Assembly: GCF_001027545.1 (NCBI RefSeq)
Contig: NZ_CP009498.1
Coordinates: 1,364,001 to 1,428,000, forward strand
Source: Endomicrobium proavitum
Lineage (GTDB): Bacteria; Elusimicrobiota; Endomicrobiia; Endomicrobiales; Endomicrobiaceae
Length of the DNA stretch: 64,000 bases
Direction of reading: 5' to 3'
Shown here piece after piece: positions 63,901 through 64,000 of this stretch. The notes beneath the pieces were generated by a model, which saw only the letters and a program-made list of their open reading frames with translations, made no database searches and was not told the origin of the DNA. The position numbers were made by a program, and so were the translations under genes. Numbering within the stretch: position 1 is the stretch's first letter; each line of letters opens with the position of its first letter.

Positions 63901-64000
63901 TCGTTTACGGTAAATTCCGTTGACAGCGTTCTGGATCATGTCTTTATGGCGTATCCTTCTTACGCGATAGGCGGACAAATTACTTTTTCAAACGGTTCCC
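54982..64000 (+). CDS. Giant secreted GH81 endo-beta-1,3-glucanase with tandem repeat domains (3' truncated)
   Basis: Open to the window edge: at least 3,006 residues, no stop. Signal peptide ~1-25 (...VVPAAFG). The GH81 module is paralogous to the previous gene: TRAYPTNRWWGSM, YNDHHFHYGMFVYAS with D509, and DQESSSEAMNAWAGIYLWG with E588 and E592. From residue ~963 on come about 24 tandem copies of an ~84-residue beta-type unit, consensus SGTIKNNIGGANVNATVYIYD, ANSTATKSANGFYATDDL, EGRNYVITP, FMFVPSSFTATSAD, FTGYALSKT. They resemble carboxypeptidase-regulatory/SdrB-like beta-sandwich repeats and probably form an extended stalk. Copies 8 and 18 share an EWTPASWTFTA variant. The end, possibly a sorting domain, is not seen. 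Confidence 0.88.
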   Translation, partial: MKKSLLKVLSIVLLTAACVVPAAFGQDYNIPAPTITGAGAFGTNDANLTNQMPKADLKMSSQTRAYPTNRWWGSMIFTNSYHNFSLAMNAAPMAVNFNTGAKNWWEIPGAGYVIGHPDLSYTASPDMLRSSGGWGIYVLGHNGDAGGTGTYGFMTASTTFVKNYSDWAFTAIVQDRNRPQDKLTATIVKGSPFTYNYYTASVKPSIIVTNGSITLYNNVGTPSTGTFTGDRVIVMVNDGTKYQYYGVYAPASTGFTRQSTTELRLTLPSAVESERYVSVALLYSGASENLATAKSVFDEYYKYAYNFVTNTQASWTLNNNASITTTFNVTLTAKRTGGSFVSGQTVFALYPHQHKNLDSASPASYYSAVDFKTLRGTMKIYRGSSFKTKYNFNGMLPALPYETPEANKSKIQTYLDAESNINLAATTYRDTYYGGKIYEKVANMIPIAHMHGDIATKNSLINKLKTELVQRYSNNSARYFLYDQRYGGIQGYHYLAYNNEDFGSRYYNDHHFHYGMFVYASAILAMFDPDFASSSQYQSMVNAVIKDFANADRNDVSFPFLRYFDVYEGHSWANGRGTTSGDDGTDQESSSEAMNAWAGIYLWGVATNNPDLIALGIYLYTTEYAAIKEYFFDMDGTTYSGTPWAHKSIGRLYDNRVSYDLWWTPQITQTILGIQVLPLTPSMLYLGYNPTFSQSFYNEMWNGRDTGGNANLWKDIWLRYKSLFDGAGALTDWNSWNPTSSSDAEFGSSLTLSYHFINFFNKLGTVNTNYYATESGGAVVPFTTMQSASGPVYIAYNNSNAYKTVNFYTKAGASVGSAAVPPYTTIQTGDFNDYKYDSLRAMYSTNTWYALAVDKYGDSVRVSSIAAPPVNSTYYVTLPAVFRVTHSNATFDPMAGYVSIATSTVPDGYSPSDIKLVKYNGASLAEVAGQSVTLNAKDARIAANFTSTGTYLLVIQKPITLLSGTVKNNKGNTNLNANLLVWSSVDAASTTVAANGSYSNLELSYGGNYTVTPALANFIFEPAVFAITPSSVGVTLTQNFTGFAVSKTSGNVTNNIGGAAANATVYIYDVTANSTITKSAAGWYVAENLIEDRNYVITPVADRFIFAPSSFAFTATAANKIQHFTAYAISNTSGVIKNNKDNSNVAATVYIKDVAANTVSTKTVNGFYATDNLVEGRNYVINIEAPNFLFVPSSYAFSASASDEARNFAAFAVSRSSGTIKNNIGGANVNANIYVYDVLANSTATKSANGWYQTDYLYESKNYVLTPFADRFMFVPSSVAFAATNADVVYSFTGYALSKTSGTIKNNKDNSNVNASMSVYDTAANSTNTFSSGSGFYATGWLTEGKNYVVTPQADRFKFSPVNTAVNASNLDIYRNFIATALSIASGTIKNNAGGGNINATVYIYDVVANSSATKSANGFYVTDWLDEGKNFIITPAANRFKFVPQSASFTAAAADVFKNFTGYALSVTSGVVKNNIGGANVNANIYVYDVLANSTITKSANGFYATDDLTEGQNYIITAKAAGFKFLPQSYAFTAGSADAAKNFTGYALSYATVTLKNAQNGANVNVNIKIYDSLSNSTNTIYASGGAYVIEATEGLSYAITPDDELYEWTPASWTFTATTANRAQIFSGAVKKILSGNITNNINSAPLAINLNIFDVALNSTITKTGVSSYSTGLVYGKQYVVTPSLANFMFVPSSFAFTAGNVDITQNFTGYALSKTSGTVKNNTGGANVNATIYIYDIVANSTATKSATGFYASDNLIEGRNYIITPQAANFRFEPQSVNLTATNADVFRNFTGYALSKTTGTVLNNKDSSAVSANIHIYSVVANSTVTKSANGFYITDDLDQGKNYVITPIANRFMFVPEKDTFTATTSNRVANFTGYAVSITSGVVKNNIGGANVNATVYIWDAVANSTITKSANGFYASDNLIEGRNYVITPQAANFRFTPQSVSFTATSADTYKNFTGYAISKSSGTIKNNIGGANVNATVYIWDVVANSTVTKSANGFYITDDLDQGKNYVITPIANRFMFVPEKDTFTATTSNRVANFTGYAVSITSGVVKNNIGGANVNATVYIWDAVANSTITKSANGFYASDNLIEGRNYVITPQAANFRFTPQSVSFTATSADTYKNFTGYAISKSSGTIKNNIGGANVNATVYIWDVVANSTVTKSANGFYITDDLDQGKNYVITPIANRFMFVPEKDTFTATTSNRVANFTGYAVSITSGVVKNNIGGANVNATVYIWDAVANSTITKSANGFYASDNLIEGRNYVITPQAANFRFTPQSVSFTATSADTYKNFTGYAISKSSGTIKNNIGGANVNATVYIWDVVANSTVTKSANGFYITDDLDQGKNYVITPVANRFMFVPEKDTFTATTLNRVTNFTGFALSFATGTLKNVANNSNVNVSVRVYDVSANSATIINNANGFYSARVIEGRNYIITPDNEFYEWTPASWTFTAGATDKIQNFVGAKKTAVTGTIKNNIGATNINANIYIYDGTATTTKTVTGSYSAGLVFGKTYTLTPKADRFIFVPASWTFTADSSDKVQNFTGKAISWTSGTVRNNKDNSNVNATVYIWDVLANSTAAVINANGFYSSGYLIEGQNYVITPTAANFIFVPAASTFTATSADALKNFTGFALSKSSGTIKNNTGGANVSATVYIYDVLANSTATKSANGFYATDDLIEGRNYVITPVANRFVFVPQRDTFTAASVNRELNFTGYATSILSGTVKGAVRTNQNIAGQMRVYDNFTNSTNVYAFDGRYEVNTVEGYKYELAPFGSRVLFTTAAGVFNASTFAYTATSQDKRQDFVAYALTKASATILNNIGNTAAWADVYLYDAAANSTLTWTHNTGGANETQDLIEGRNYVISVVPYTGGMTPVNQRNFIFKPSSVAFTAATADRFDAIKAYRFTYISATVTNVQYATAVVSGMMHITDSFFGDQHIAFASTHTYVIVEGMSYAFAPEAASHVIDAYSFTVNSVDSVLDHVFMAYPSYAIGGQITFSNGS
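60456..62057 (+). repeat. Perfect 504-bp tandem repeat (3.2 copies) inside the giant GH81 gene
   Basis: The sequence from 60456 to 62057 is periodic at 504 bp (two 84-residue units), with no mismatch found by eye between copies. The period breaks at 60455 (G against A) and 62058 (G against T). Outside it the repeats have diverged to roughly half to three-quarters protein identity. Three identical minus-strand 86-residue frames 504 bp apart are shadows of it. Confidence 0.9.

Overview
The window is a low-GC (roughly 40%) bacterial chromosome segment dominated by core metabolism. LPS heptose genes (gmhA, hldE C-terminal part), OmpA and beta-barrel proteins, lipoproteins and secreted enzymes point to a Gram-negative, diderm cell. 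Gene content, the AT-rich codon style, a C-terminal sorting-tail domain on a secreted hydrolase and the IscU-like/GGGtGRT pair suggest an anaerobic, gut-type Elusimicrobiota (Endomicrobium/Elusimicrobium-like) bacterium. That placement is an inference from style and content, not a marker-gene result.

Layout. 1-2.9 kb: end of a DEAD-box helicase, a DUF559 nuclease gene framed by inverted copies of a palindromic repeat, a zinc-ribbon protein and two envelope proteins. 3.0-7.8 kb: dnaE and serS. 8.0-10.5 kb (minus strand): a tiny Lys-rich protein, two unknowns and folD. 10.6-16.4 kb: tRNA-Ser, a GIY-YIG protein, two Bax-like glucosaminidases, a DUF45 metalloprotease, an OmpA protein, tRNA-Met and a membrane spermidine-synthase-like protein. 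16.4-22 kb: aroB-aroQ, a cold-shock gene, then the M24 peptidase-efp-accB-accC cluster. 22-25 kb: heptose genes and thiD2-thiC. 25.3-35.8 kb: a biosynthetic block, thrB, lysC, cimA, ilvD, ilvB, ilvN, ilvC, making isoleucine/valine precursors through citramalate. 36-41.4 kb: a PASTA protein, rpe, a CbiM/CbiN-type metal transporter and larB-larC-larE for the nickel-pincer cofactor. 41.9-44 kb (minus strand): eno-ftsB and a lipoprotein. 44.3-47.4 kb: an outer-membrane protein behind an unusual leader, then the IscU-like/GGGtGRT pair. 47.5-49.6 kb: rpsP-khpA-rimM-trmD-rplS. 49.9-51.5 kb: rnhB and yraN. 51.6 kb to the end: two adjacent secreted GH81 endo-beta-1,3-glucanases, the second a giant protein of more than 3,000 residues carrying about 24 tandem beta-type repeats and running off the window.

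Two non-genic themes stand out. First, the intergenic gaps share a family of mosaic repeats: purine-rich hairpin blocks plus a double-palindrome core. All intact forward cores sit a short distance upstream of a start codon, in the gene's orientation, and their second stem varies in sequence while keeping its pairing. The DUF559 gene is bracketed by two inverted cores, which makes it a candidate partner nuclease. Second, a 15.5-copy AGAC tetranucleotide array lies in the leader of an outer-membrane protein gene, ahead of two consecutive intrinsic terminators. The array's reading frame decides whether leader translation stops before the first terminator or runs through it. This could be a phase-variable attenuator. 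The GH81 repeat region also contains a 504-bp unit repeated without visible mismatch.
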